Below the pieces are notes generated by a model. That model saw nothing but the letters and a program-made list of their open reading frames with translations, was not told the DNA's origin and made no database searches. Below are positions 1 to 8,980 of a stretch of DNA of 39,299 bases, one piece after another. Position 1 is the stretch's first letter. Each line of letters opens with the position of its first letter. A program made the position numbers and the translations under genes. This stretch comes from Chara braunii (taxonomy: Eukaryota > Streptophyta > Charophyceae > Charales > Characeae): the NCBI GenBank assembly GCA_003427395.1, contig BFEA01000169.1, positions 2,511,505 through 2,550,803 of the forward strand. The letters are read 5' to 3'.

Positions 1-735
1 GGGGGGAGGGTGGTGTTGGAAGATGTTGAGAACGACCTTTGTTTACAGGTGCTTGCAAATACGCAGATCACGGAAATCGTAAGCTAGATACGATGTTGAC
101 TGGGTTGGACAGGATTGAAGGAGAGATCCTTGAGGAAAGACTTTCCTTTCATCATGGCCGAGTTCAGTGAAGGATGTCCCTTCGTGCCAGGTTTTTTTTT
201 TTTTTTTTTTTTTAGCAGTCCCAGTCGTCAATTTGAATCCATTAGTAAAAAACGACCAAACGATAGAGTTGATTTGGAGCGAGATGTACTTACTCTAGAC
301 AGAAATGAATTAAAGGTACACGCCATGCACCTGACCTTGCCGGAAAGGCGGGTACATTTGCCGTGGACGACCAGGTGCGTCAAAATATTTCTTTTTCTTT
401 CTTTTTGTTTTTCGGGGCGGGATGGTTTCGTATTTCCAAAATTCCGAGAGGAGGCCGGGGAACTCACAATTCACCCCGTGGGCTAAGGCCCACTGGCGGG
501 GGTTTAGTCTTCCTTTCAAGTATTTTTCGACGTGGCCAAAGTGCGGCATCAACAGCTAATTTCTTATTAATTTCATTACCTATATCATGGGTTTACCATT
601 CAGGGCTGGGCCCACAGTGCGGCTGTGTGATGTTCAGATCGGATGGCAGGAACCAGTGTGTGCTCGAAACCAAGCTTAAACCTTCCTTTTTTTTTCCCCC
701 CAAACAAGAAAGCCGGTAGCTACTGTTACGCTGGG
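1..735. other. Gene-free stretch with T-tracts
   Basis: I see no coding gene here. There is a 22-base T run at 192-213 and shorter T runs near 390-410 and 686-695. Open frames on both strands overlap each other and are shadows. Bases 447-473 (GGCCGGGGAACTCACAATTC and neighbours) closely match 28457-28483, so part of this stretch is a dispersed repeat of unknown family. Confidence 0.5.
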
Positions 736-840
736 TGATAAAGCATCCCCTCCTACTCTCGACATGCAGAGAAGACAAGAAATACGGCAATGTATCTTAC
801 CAGTCTCATTTTGCACATTTCGAGCGTAGTGGAGCAAGGC
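736..840. mobile_element. MITE family M1, copy 1 (diverged)
   Basis: About 105 bp. The right end reads CATTTTGCACATTTCGAG then AGTGGAGCAAGGCCC, the canonical M1 right terminus seen at 27110-27146. The left end (CCTACTCTCGACATGCAGAG) is a diverged version of the same sequence inverted (CACTACTCTCCACATGCA). The centre GGCAATGTATCTT matches the centre of the 27 kb copies. No coding capacity, so it must have been moved by enzymes from elsewhere. The element abuts a B55 copy at 841. Confidence 0.6.
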
Positions 841-893
841 CCTATTGGTGGGGAGCCGGGAGCGCACCTGCTGGAAAGCGGGTCCAGCGTCCC
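841..893 (+). repeat. B55 repeat copy
   Basis: One of the best copies of a roughly 50-bp element recurring at least 13 times in this window. Conserved blocks are CCTATTGGTGGGGAGC, then CACCTGCTGGAAAGCGGGTC, then CAGCGTCCC. Here the two halves are separated by a few extra bases (CGGGAGCG). It has no open frame of note. It starts exactly where an M1 element ends. Confidence 0.6.
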
Positions 894-904
894 GTCAAAC
901 GCCG

Positions 905-1325
905 ATGGGCCTGTTCGTACGGCCATTTGAGCCGTATGAACGGCCCGTATTCGTACCGAATCGTACGGGCCTATGCACAGCCTTTGACAACAAAGGTGAG
1001 CTTTGAACATCTGAGCACCTTCGCCACTGCCAGCATGGATTACCCCGGATGCCCCGGGGGATTGACAGTCACAGCTTACCTCCTCTAGTGGGACTTTGTA
1101 CCCGGAAGTACAGGGACCAACGGTCGTTGGAGCTGTATGAATGGGCCGGGCCCGTATTCGTTCAGGCCTATACACAGGCCTTTGACAACAAAGGTGAGCT
1201 TTGAAAATCTGAGCACCTCCGGTCCTCCGCCACCGCTAGCATGGATTGCCCCGGATGGCATTGCCCCGGGGGATTGACAGCTTACCTCCCCTTGTGGGAC
1301 TTATACCCGGAAGTACTGGGGCCAT
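905..1325. repeat. Tandem duplication, about 200-bp period
   Basis: Unit 1 (about 905-1115) and unit 2 (about 1116-1325) share, in order, a GTATGAA...GGCCCGTATTCGT block, CCTTTGACAACAAAGGTGAG, ATCTGAGCACCT, CCCCGGGGGATTGACAG and ACCCGGAAGTAC. Unit 2 carries small insertions such as TCCGGTCCTC. Each unit contains the small palindrome CCTTTGACAACAAAGG. Function unknown; no open frame spans both units. Confidence 0.8.
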
Positions 1326-1564
1326 TACGCAGGCTCTCCAAACATGGACAACAACTAAACGAACAGTAGGAAAAATGTGTGACTAAACACCCAAAAGCAA
1401 GGAGATCCCAGTTTTCTCCCCATCTCTCTTAATATGTTAATCTGTGAGCCGGTACTGATCCCACCACCACCTTGAGCACTCTCACTGCCTCAAGTAGCGC
1501 CACTGCCAAATTGATTTTCTACCCCCTCCTCGCTACCCGTCTCAAGGGTCAGAATAGTAAGGAA

Positions 1565-1677
1565 ACTGCTGTCTTCACCTGAACAGAACACCCGGTCATT
1601 ATCACTGTGTCTAGACTGAAACTTGCACCAAATACGGCGATAATGATGACGTTCTACTCGGATGAAGACGGGTAGGT
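1565..1677. mobile_element. MITE family M2, copy 1
   Basis: 113 bp, the same length as the best M2 copy at 10419-10531. The left terminus ACTGCTGTCTTCACCTGAAC and the inverted right terminus ACCTACCCGTCTTCATCCG pair imperfectly. Both resemble the near-perfect termini of the 10.4 kb copy (CTACCGTCTTCCCCCGAAC). The centre (CTGTGTCTAGACTGAAAC) parallels CTGTATCTGGCCTGAAAT in that copy. There is no coding capacity. The divergence suggests an older insertion. Confidence 0.7.
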
Positions 1678-2565
1678 GAGTCAATTTTCTCTCTGGGGAG
1701 ATCGGCGACATAGCCGCTAGTACTGACCACAAGTGCGGCCATCAGGCCACATTGTGAACTGCATCCTATCCAAAAGAGAACGTCTCTGTTGATCACTTCC
1801 ATCATGGGTATGCACAACAGCCTACTAGCGACAGCACCTTTTCCTTGTTTCCACGAGGACCAGCGGCACAGCCACTGAAACAGTACAACCACATTTGATT
1901 GCACTCCCCTAACCAGGACCACCGCACAGCCACTGAAACAGTACAACCACACTTAATTGCATTCCCCTAATCCCAACTATTAGCCCCAGATCGGGCCAGA
2001 TGGGAAAAAAAAAAGAAAAAAAACAATGGCATCCCCCTAATAAACATAAAACCAAGAAAAAAAAAAAAAAACCCTACGACTCGGAGATGAAAAAACAACA
2101 GGACCAAGCATACGGAAGATCACCAGAAAAAAAGAAAAGAAAAAACAGGACCACGCATATGGAAGCTAACCGACAATGATCTCCTTAGATCTGTTCCCTT
2201 ATCAGACCAGCCTGGCCAAGGCTACCCTCTTTATCCAAATACCGCTCAGAGCCTGAGTCCGCCAGGACGGGTTTCCCACCGCGCAGCTTTTTATCTCTGT
2301 GGGTATGGGGATCTCAATGTGTGCAACTGAAGTTTGTTCCACCCTCACTATGCTTCTGGTGATACCAAGAGCGCGTCCACCATCCGAAGATTTCGATCGT
2401 GGTCTATCTGTGTCTTTTCCCCCTAGTACTGAGGAGTTGAGAACAAGCCAGCAACTTCATCAAGTGCCAAGGGTTCTTTTGTTTTTTCCTCTTTCCCGGG
2501 GTTCCGATGTGCATGAGGGGAACGTGATCTGCGGGGCTATAGACCCACTGCATTGAGCATCTGAT
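1678..2565. other. Gene-free stretch with 58-bp tandem duplication
   Basis: Bases 1859-1974 hold two copies of a 58-bp unit (GCACAGCCACTGAAACAGTA at 1866 and 1924; CATTTGATTGCACTCCCCTA versus CACTTAATTGCATTCCCCTA). A-rich tracts follow at 2004-2071 and 2126-2145. The rest (2150-2565) shows nothing I recognise; its one forward frame of 85 codons (2299-2556) has no recognisable domain. Confidence 0.6.
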
Positions 2566-2879
2566 CCAATTGATTGTCATCCCTCAAGACGCATGCCTGA
2601 TCTCGACGGCTGACAATAATTCACTCAGACGTTTTTTTTTTTTGTTTTTTTTTTTTGTGTGTGTGTGTGTGTTTCTTTACTCCAGGTGCTACAGTCTTCC
2701 CCTCGTGAGCCAATTGATTGTCATCCCTCAAGACGCATACCTTCCCCTCGTGAGCCAATTGATTGTCATCCCTCAAGACGCATGCCTGATCTCGACGGCT
2801 GACAATAATTCACTCTTTTCCTTTTTTTTTTTTTTGGTGTGTGTTTCTTTACTCCAGGTGCTACTGTCTTCCCCTCGAC
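2566..2879. repeat. Complex tandem duplication, 2.4 copies
   Basis: A unit beginning CCAATTGATTGTCATCCCTC occurs at 2566 (full), 2710 (truncated to about 45 bp) and 2755 (full). The full units continue through GATCTCGACGGCTGACAATA, a T/TG tract of different length in each, TTTCTTTACTCCAGGTGCTA and CTTCCCCTCG. The truncated unit is bounded by CTTCCCCTCGTGAGCCAATT on both sides, which suggests unequal exchange or slippage at that 10-bp CTTCCCCTCG block. The GAGCCAATTG start relates it to foldback family M3. Confidence 0.85.
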
Positions 2880-2981
2880 ACAAGGCACCCTCATGATTAC
2901 TGTATCGAGCCCTTAAGATAGGCTTGATAGCTTATATACGTTCGTGATCGGGGTACGTTATGAGCATGGGAAGGGGTGGTA
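2860..2981. mobile_element. MITE family M2, copy 2 (old)
   Basis: About 122 bp. The left end GCTACTGTCTTCCCCTCGAC, then AGGCACCCTCAT, parallels CTACCGTCTTCCCCCGAAC then CGCACCCTCAT at 10420. The right end GGGGTACGTTATGAGCATGG is a decayed form of GGGTGCGTTATGTTCGGGGG. The centre CTTGATAGCTTATATACGTTC matches the CTTGTATACATTC centre of the 10.4 kb copy. Its left end forms the last part of the adjacent duplicated unit, so that duplication copied part of this MITE. Confidence 0.65.
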
Positions 2982-3460
2982 TTGGGTTGGTCCGCCACTG
3001 GGGCCCCAGGGGCAAGGTTGCACTTGCACAGATGAAGAGATACTGGCTGTTGATCTCCGATGTCTATGACCACTGGCAGGTATATCGTAATCCTTGCAAA
3101 TGTGACCAAATGGAACATCGCCTCACAGAGACTGACCAATAAGGACTGCCAAACGGGAGGAGGATCCCTACTGCAGGCAGGGATAAGAGCCCATGCTCGT
3201 AGTAGGGGCCCTTCCGGTTGATGGCTCCTTTCGTATTGAATGTCCTGGGGAAATGTCAATACCCTTATCAGCCCCCATAGTAGGACCACAGCCGATGTTA
3301 AAAAAAAAGCAAAAAAAAGGCAACCGCCAAGGTTCTACAAGAGGTTGAGCGATAAGCGCCTGCTGTGGTCGGGTTGTGCACGTATCACCTGAAGTCTGGG
3401 CAAGTAAAAAGACTCTGCGCAAATGGATACAATGCCGGCAATCATGACGATGATTGATTG

Positions 3461-3644
3461 CCTGACTGAACCAATGATTCAACAGATCGATTTGATTGAA
3501 CGGATGACAATGAATGAGATTGAGGGCATACTCACAATCAGGACTTTCACTGCCTGACTGAACCAATGATTCAACAGATCGATTTGATTGAACAGATGAC
3601 AATGAATGAGATTGAGGGCATACTCACAACCGGGACTTTCTCTG
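3461..3644. repeat. 92-bp tandem duplication
   Basis: Two nearly identical units, 3461-3552 and 3553-3644, both starting CCTGACTGAACCAATGATTC and ending in CATACTCACAA(T/C)C(A/G)GGACTTTC. Only a few substitutions separate them, so this duplication is recent. A short GATTGATTG stretch precedes it. No gene is evident. Confidence 0.9.
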
Positions 3645-3715
3645 GACGTAAATGGATACATCTAGCGATGGGCATAATTACAGTCTCATACATTTGGAAA
3701 AGAGCAAGTGTGAGT

Positions 3716-3780
3716 ATTGAGAATGAATGAATGAATGGATGAATGAAGAACAGACGAAGGAAGAATGAATGAAAGAAAGG
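3716..3780. repeat. (GAAT)n-like simple repeat
   Basis: Imperfect GAAT/GAAG microsatellite immediately upstream of a tRNA-derived SINE head. Confidence 0.8.
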
Positions 3781-3788
3781 GTGAGTAG

Positions 3789-4076
3789 CAAGGGGCCTAC
3801 CTCAGTTGGCTAGGCAGGCAAGTGGCATTCAGGGGGTTGTGGGTTCAATTCCCACTGACCACCTGGGCACCACGCCGACCAACTGAGATGGTTGGCTCGT
3901 TCCCATTACCCATATTCTTCTCTCAATGTCACCTCTCAATACCTACCCAGCACGAGTCCTAAGCCTACAAACGAACCCTGCAAGCATAGCTACCCCTCAC
4001 AATCAAGTAGATGCATGTTGCCCCTCACCCTAATCGGACAATCAAGGAGATGCATGTTGCCCCCCACCCTAATCGG
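3789..4076 (+). mobile_element. tRNA-derived SINE-like element
   Basis: The head has an A-box-like TACCTCAGTTGG at 3798-3809 and a perfect B-box GGTTCAATTCC at 3842-3852, flanked by GTGGG/CCCAC which can form a T-arm stem. The acceptor stem does not close, so this is not a functional tRNA. The body contains a 39-bp tandem duplication (4000-4038 and 4039-4076; ATGCATGTTGCCCC in each). The true 3' end is not clear and no target duplication was found. The internal promoter boxes are what RNA polymerase III uses in SINEs. Confidence 0.55.
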
Positions 4077-4881
4077 CGGTGGTCAGGGAGTAGGATGGGG
4101 CCGCCTGGGGGCAGCTAACCCAAAGACAGAGCATTTGCCAGTAGCTGCACCTCCCATTTACTTCCCGCATGGGCCCACCTCCATTGAGTAACAGCAGTGT
4201 CTATGACCAGCACTCACACACCATACAGGCCTCCTTTTGGCTGGCGCCGCCAGCCATTTTGCTCTGGAAGCGAACCCCCGAAAGTTGCTGCTGCATGCAA
4301 GCCGCATATTTTACTCTTTGGCTGGGAAACATACTGGTGGTTAAAATAGAAAAGAAAAGGGTGAATGAATGTGAAAGCGGGCCTACTGTTTGCATGATTC
4401 CACTGGCAGGGACTAAGCATTTCTGAACGTCGATTCCGCAGATCAACTGGCGTCGATTCCGCAGATCAACTGGCAGAGACACATAATCCTGCAGATGGAA
4501 TGGTGCCCTAAGAGTAACATCAGGAGGGGGGTGGGGGGGGGGGGTGCAGAATCATATTGCCCTTGCCTTCCACTGCCTTGGGTATTTTGTACTCATCGTC
4601 CAAAGTTCTGAGCACAGCAGCCAGCCTTTTCTCTTTTTCCTTTTTTACCTTTTCTTTTAGTGAGAACTCAACTGTCATTTTCCAATCACAGAGAACTTGA
4701 ATGGCTGGGTTCCTCACAGTCTACCCAGTGAAAGTCCTAGTCTTTTTTTGGGGGGGGGACGGGGTCCCATCCCGAGGAGGCTCACAAATCACACGTTTCT
4801 CTACATCATCATATTGAAGTCCTTTTCGCTGAGATTTCTAAGCGAATGCAGCCAAATTCATTCGGGCTTCAGGGACTTGTA
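4077..4881. other. Gene-free stretch
   Basis: This contains a perfect 23-bp tandem duplication (CGTCGATTCCGCAGATCAAC at 4428 and 4451) and a G-rich run at 4524-4542. A pyrimidine/A-rich tract lies at 4622-4660 and a G run at 4750-4758. Short frames on both strands lack recognisable domains. Confidence 0.5.
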
Positions 4882-4941
4882 CAGTGGAAAGGCCTCGGTT
4901 TTGGATACCGCCATGCAAAGGTTCGAATCCTCTTACTCCAG
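4882..4941 (+). pseudogene. trnQ: Mitochondrial-type tRNA-Gln(UUG) fragment (NUMT)
   Basis: About 60 bases match the remembered plant mitochondrial tRNA-Gln gene from the D-arm to the 3' end: AGTGG-AAAGGC, a TCGGTTTTGGATACCG anticodon arm with TTG, CATGCAAAGGTTCGAATCCT, then TTACTCCAG. The first dozen bases of the tRNA are missing or replaced, so the acceptor stem cannot close. Several substitutions and small indels mark it as a nuclear-inserted, dead copy. It could instead have been captured as a cDNA. A search against streptophyte mitogenomes would decide this. Confidence 0.75.
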
Positions 4942-5041
4942 CGATTAATTCCAATTCAGTTTTTGTTTTGAAGCTGACGTATTAAACTTTGATATGAGCA
5001 TCCTCCGGGGGTTGGAGTCCCCACTGTTTGATGACTCCGGT

Positions 5042-5090
5042 CTATTGGTGGGGAGCTTCACGTGCTGGAAATTGGGGGAGCATTACCCAG
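5042..5090 (+). repeat. B55 repeat copy
   Basis: CTATTGGTGGGGAGC is followed by TTCACGTGCTGGAAATTGGG and a decayed tail. The CACGTG variant replaces the usual CACCTG. Confidence 0.5.
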
Positions 5091-6230
5091 CTTCGACTTA
5101 CAGGGGCCAATCCTGAATGGGACAAACAGTGTCAAACGCCCATAGGTCCATAGGATACTCAAACACAGCCTATTCTAGAAGTACCCATGCAACTGCCTAA
5201 TACTACCCACCTAAGCCTACGGATTAAAAAAAACCATAGTATTCTAGAAGTACCCATGTTCCAAGCCTAGCTTAGTCTAACTTCGCTTAGTACTCTATAA
5301 CGAGTGTATATCCTGGTAATCTACTTCTACTGACCGATGCAACCCCTGATAGCTCGACCGGTCACATATCCCCGGCGTCTGTCGTCGGCCATCCCCTCAG
5401 GTATGTCGCCAAACAGAATCCATCCTTCATACCGCTCCAGCTTCCATCCACTGGCCTTTGACCCAGAGGTCCCTCGTCGAATTCCATGTAAGTTTCGACA
5501 GACTGAGTGGGAAGTATAGCCACATGTGACTGGTGGACTCATAAGACCATTTGCAGCACTTAGATTGGAGTTCCCCCTCCGTTCCCAAACTGGTAAGCCA
5601 GACCGCCAATGGTGCAACCAGCATCAACAGCGAGCACAACAAGACTATGGATCTCTGCAGTGGTAGGGTCTAAACCTGTTTCGAACAAGGTGATATGATT
5701 TCTGCAATGGCCTGAGTCTACAACACTCATCTGAGAAAGTTGGCGAGTTGCAACAACAAGAGAGGATTGAAGGGGAACAAGGGGGCTGGATTGCGAAAGT
5801 GCAATGGAAAGGTGGGGAGGGAGGGGACCAGGGAAATATTGAAAGGGATTACTGCCTTCAGTTTCACGATTGGACCAAGATTGACCCCTCCAGCCTGCTG
5901 AGACCCCTCTCAGAATTTCCCGATCTCTTCCCACCGCCTGCACACTCAATGTTTGAAGCTCAATGGTATACAGGTGTCTGAAGGGACTACAGATGGGCCC
6001 GACTAGGGCTGAAGAGGCGGGGACCCTGGGTGTGGTCTCAACTCATTCTGTTTCCTAAGTAAAGAGCCAGTTATTCTAAGAATGATCAGGCGCCCTTGAA
6101 GAAGGGTGAAGAGGCTCTTTCAGTACTGCTCAGTCAATCCCCTGGGACAACCCAGGGCAACCAATGCTGGCGGTTACTCTCACACTCTTTCACCGTTGCG
6201 GCGTTGCTCTGTCTTTTTGTATCGTAAGGG
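5091..6230. other. Gene-free stretch
   Basis: A 19-bp direct repeat (TATTCTAGAAGTACCCATG) occurs at 5171-5189 and 5240-5258. Between 5327 and 5981 there are overlapping frames on both strands of up to 129 codons (minus 5560-5949), with no domain I recognise. A small hairpin CCTGGGACAACCCAGG lies near 6140-6155. I see no gene. Confidence 0.45.
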
Positions 6231-6282
6231 ATGCTGGATCCGATTTCCAGCACGTGATGCTCCCCACCAATAGACCGGAGCC
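6231..6282 (-). repeat. B55 repeat copy
   Basis: Inverted copy: GATTTCCAGCACGTGATGCT followed by CCCCACCAATAGACCGGAGC. This gives the most complete 5' edge of the family (GGCTCCGGTCTATTGGTGGG when read on the minus strand). Confidence 0.6.
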
Positions 6283-6348
6283 AACAGCAGGTGTTGCTAG
6301 GGGTGTCTGCTCATACCAGCACCCCTAGCAAACCTGGGGTCTGTTGTG
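6281..6348. repeat. Hairpin-forming inverted repeat
   Basis: TTGCTAGGGGTG (6294-6305) and CACCCCTAGCAA (6320-6331) form a perfect 12-bp stem with a 14-base loop. The outer flanks CAACAGCAGGT and ACCTGGGGTCTGTTG extend the pairing imperfectly. An A run follows at 6353-6364. It could be a small foldback element or a structured RNA remnant. Nothing shows that it is transcribed. Confidence 0.65.
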
Positions 6349-6435
6349 TTATAAAAAAAAAAAAGAGAGAGGATTCAATTGACTGGTCGAATGGAAGTAT
6401 AGCCAATGGCCGATGAGTGCTCTAAAAGCCAGATG

Positions 6436-6768
6436 TCATTGGTGGCACTTGATTAGCCTTGTCATCTCCGCATTGTGGGGTCGGATGAGTGTGCTATTTT
6501 CCCATAATGAGCAGCTCCGTGTCCCCTTGTCATCACAGGTCTCTTTGATTCCTATCTGGGACAGTTGTCCCAGCGGTCCCAGAGGTTCCTCCTTCTCTGG
6601 CTCGATCTGCTCCAGTTCAAGGTTCCCTGGGCTGTTGGTAACCCAGGCCCGAAACGCTCTGCTCCCTTCGACATCCACCCCCGCAAGTTTCCAGTACAGC
6701 AGCTGTATGCTCGGTACGATGGGAATGAAGGAAAGGCCTGGCGGATCTGTGTCCTCCAGAGCCACCAA
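6436..6768 (-). other. Unidentified exon-like open frame
   Basis: A minus-strand frame of 110 codons without stops. It encodes an acidic, proline/leucine-rich stretch (for example LELEQIEPEKEEPLG) that looks more like a real protein than its neighbours, and many codons end in G or C. No family is recognised. A plus-strand frame of 166 codons (6565-7065) overlaps it, so the signal may be compositional. It could be one exon of a gene or a transposon fragment. Transcript alignment would decide. Confidence 0.2.
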
Positions 6769-6997
6769 TGTCGTCCAGCTCTCCTACATAGGAGAAATAA
6801 GCTCAGCTTTTTTATGTTGCGCATGACAAAGGCGACCCCGTTTCAGTTTTATAACTCCCTGCTGTCTTCCTTTTTAGATAAAGGAGCTAGTTTTGAGGCC
6901 ACCTGCTATAGTTTTCTTCAGAGAAAGCCTCAAAAAAATGAAAAACTGTTTTGCTATCCACCTAAAAACCTTCTGTGTTTGAGGATGAGGAGGATTG

Positions 6998-7089
6998 CAC
7001 CAGTGACTAGAACCTGGATTGAAGAAACTCTGAGCCAATTGGTTATCAGCCATCAAGATGCATGATTTTAATGGATGACAATCAATTCC
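6998..7089. mobile_element. Foldback element family M3, copy 1
   Basis: GAGCCAATTGGTTATCAGCC (from 7032) pairs imperfectly with GGATGACAATCAATTCC (ending about 7089) around a central ATGCAT. The upstream bases, including CCTGGATTGAAGAAACTCTG, are shared with 11351-11371, so the repeat unit is larger than the hairpin. No coding capacity. Confidence 0.6.
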
Positions 7090-7712
7090 TTCAAATTTCT
7101 AATGCAAGTGCTAGTGGGTCGCTACCCCCATCTCCGAAGTTTGCTGAGTTTTGTTGGGGAAGGCAAAGATGCAACTGAGGTCCTCCACCATTTTTCTTTG
7201 AGGTTTTTTCTCTTATTCTTTCTCTTTTCAGTTGTCCTCCACCCAGTTGTTCTTTTTAATCATTGTTGTTAGAATGTATAAGGGGTTTAGGGTCTAAGGG
7301 TTTGGTCAGTCAGAACAGCTTAAGACAGCGGTCCTAGGCAGATCGTAACTGCTCAAGGTGACGAGGTTAGGGCTGGACTGAATCAGCGGAAACAGGGTGG
7401 AGGGTGATTGGTAGACAATAAGGGGTTTTAGGAAAAAGGGAAATGATACATATGCATGGTCAGAAAATGTGGGGGTTCAGGGCATGTTGAGGGGTAGGAG
7501 GGTTGTGGAAGGGGCAAGATCCTTTCTTGGTTTTTGGGTCCTATATGGCAGGTTTTGTGCAGCAGACCTGAGAGGAAAGGGTATAGCACGGCAAGCTGAC
7601 AGTCAATCCTCCATGCGGATGGAGTAATCAATGCTGGTCAGGGGTCCTTCGGCCGTACGGAAGGAAGCGTGTGTCTGTAATTATGATGTATTATTTTTTT
7701 GACTTGCCGGTG
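7090..7712. other. Gene-free stretch
   Basis: A T-rich segment at 7190-7265 is followed by a short degenerate TTTAGGG-like run at 7278-7303. The remaining bases show no gene or recognised repeat. Confidence 0.4.
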
Positions 7713-7857
7713 GAATAGGAACCGGACTGATGCTCCCCAGAATGGAAAAGGAGCCGGGGCCATAAGGTCCTGTTAAAAAAAAAAAAAAAAAAAAAAAAAA
7801 GTATAAGATCCAATCTATTGGTGGGGCAAAACCTGCTGCATCTTGCTTGGGAATGCC
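7713..7857. repeat. Inverted pair of B55-like copies around a poly-A tract
   Basis: A minus-strand copy (7713-7755; ACCGGACTGATGCTCCCCAG) and a plus-strand copy (7815-7857; CTATTGGTGGGGCAAAACCT) face away from each other across an uninterrupted A run of about 25 bases (about 7775-7800). The first belongs to a subfamily with ATTCTGGGGAGCA also found at 16515. The arrangement may be a composite of two insertions or a foldback. Confidence 0.55.
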
Positions 7858-8099
7858 CCAACGGGAAACAAGTTCTGGGGCTACGGCCCACTTACCTAAA
7901 TTCGTTGATGCTGAAAAATTAGTGGCCAGAAGTTTAGGATCGGTGCAAATGGGACCTGGCCCCAAAAACATGTGGCATTCTCCGAGTTGTCCCTGCTTTT
8001 CTTGGTTTTCCTCAGCCGTTGTTTTGTTAACATGCAGCCCCATCTACGCTGAGATCTGCACTCCGGTTCCTTCCTAACTGCAAGTCCAAAATAGCAGTC

Positions 8100-8160
8100 A
8101 ACGCTTAGTAGCTTAGTTGGTTAGAGCTCTGGCATTGGGGTTTGACGCCGGTCAGCCCTC
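8100..8160 (+). repeat. tRNA-derived SINE head, truncated
   Basis: A-box TAGCTTAGTTGG at 8109-8120 followed by TTAGAGC, and B-box GGTTTGACGCC at 8139-8149. The spacing is shorter than in a normal tRNA, so the anticodon/variable region is partly deleted. The downstream body (to about 8270) is unlike the SINE at 3.8 kb. Confidence 0.5.
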
Positions 8161-8389
8161 GTCCTCTCCTGCGCGCACTCAGTTGTTTTTACGATGGCAC
8201 CCCACATACTTGGCCCCCCAGCCTAGTGCAGTATACATACACACATGATATTACACATCAATGTAGTTACTCAATGAGGGGCAGAGGTTGGAATGTGTGG
8301 GGGGTTAGGCTATGGGGGGTTCCGCCCTGCTCTTTGGGGGGGAGCATGGATAGAGGGATAGGCTGTCCCATTCCAGGGTAGGGGTGATC

Positions 8390-8895
8390 AGATATCCGTG
8401 AGGAGAACTAAGGACGGAGATACAGAGGCAGGGAGCTACTTGATTGCTAGTTCATGGCAGAGACTAGATTGAGGTGCTAATTGATGATGTAGGCAGGAGT
8501 TTCCGGGTTGACGACAGAGATTAGGGTGATTACAGTTGATGCTAGAGGTTGTGATCTGGAGAGTTTGAGATAACTGATGACAGAAGTTGGGGGAGACTGT
8601 CCTTTGGGACATCCGTTAAAATTGGAATGGCACAGTGAGGATTAGCATGGCCCCTGCACAAAATAAAAAAGTAGGTGGGGAAGACTCTGGTTGATCACAG
8701 AGGCGGGAGGTTCCGGGTTGATGACAAGAGACTAGGTTCTCAGATGGTAATGATAAGTGATCATACATCAGTAGAGGACTCACTTGATGACAGAGATTGG
8801 GGGGATTCTAGTAGTCGATGACAGAGGCAGGGTGATTCCGGTTGATGACAGAGTATAGAATGATTCCAGGCTTTTCCAGCTGATGACAGAGACTC
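8390..8895. repeat. Degenerate minisatellite
   Basis: Multiple imperfect copies of a unit near GTTGATGACAGAGATTGGGG followed by GATTCCGG, with variable spacing (examples at about 8505, 8570, 8715, 8790, 8816, 8840 and 8880). The units are too diverged for a single period. A U6 retrocopy interrupts the array at 8599-8670. No open frame runs through it. Confidence 0.65.
8599..8670 (+). pseudogene. U6: U6 snRNA retrocopy, 3' truncated
   Basis: It starts precisely at the U6 5' end (GTCCTTTGGGACATCCGTTA), runs through AAAATTGGAA and GATTAGCATGGCCCCTGCAC, then changes to A-rich AAAATAAAAAAG. The flanks GGGGGAGACT (8589-8598) and GGGGAAGACT (8677-8686) match at 9 of 10 bases and look like a target-site duplication. 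A precise 5' end, 3' truncation, A-rich tail and flanking duplication are the marks of LINE-mediated retroposition. It lacks the 3' third of U6, so it cannot be functional. Confidence 0.85.
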
Positions 8896-8920
8896 TAGCC
8901 TTGGCGATATAGATATAACT

Positions 8921-8980
8921 ACACAATGGCAACAGCTACGACAACTACAACAACGACAACAACTACAACAAACAATGAAG
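8921..8980. repeat. (ACA)n-rich simple repeat
   Basis: Imperfect ACAACT/ACAACG trinucleotide tract directly after the minisatellite. Confidence 0.75.

Noticed and set aside
7278-7303. Possible interstitial telomere repeat (TTTAGGG type)
   Set aside because: Only about two imperfect units are present, within a G/T-rich stretch; too few to call.
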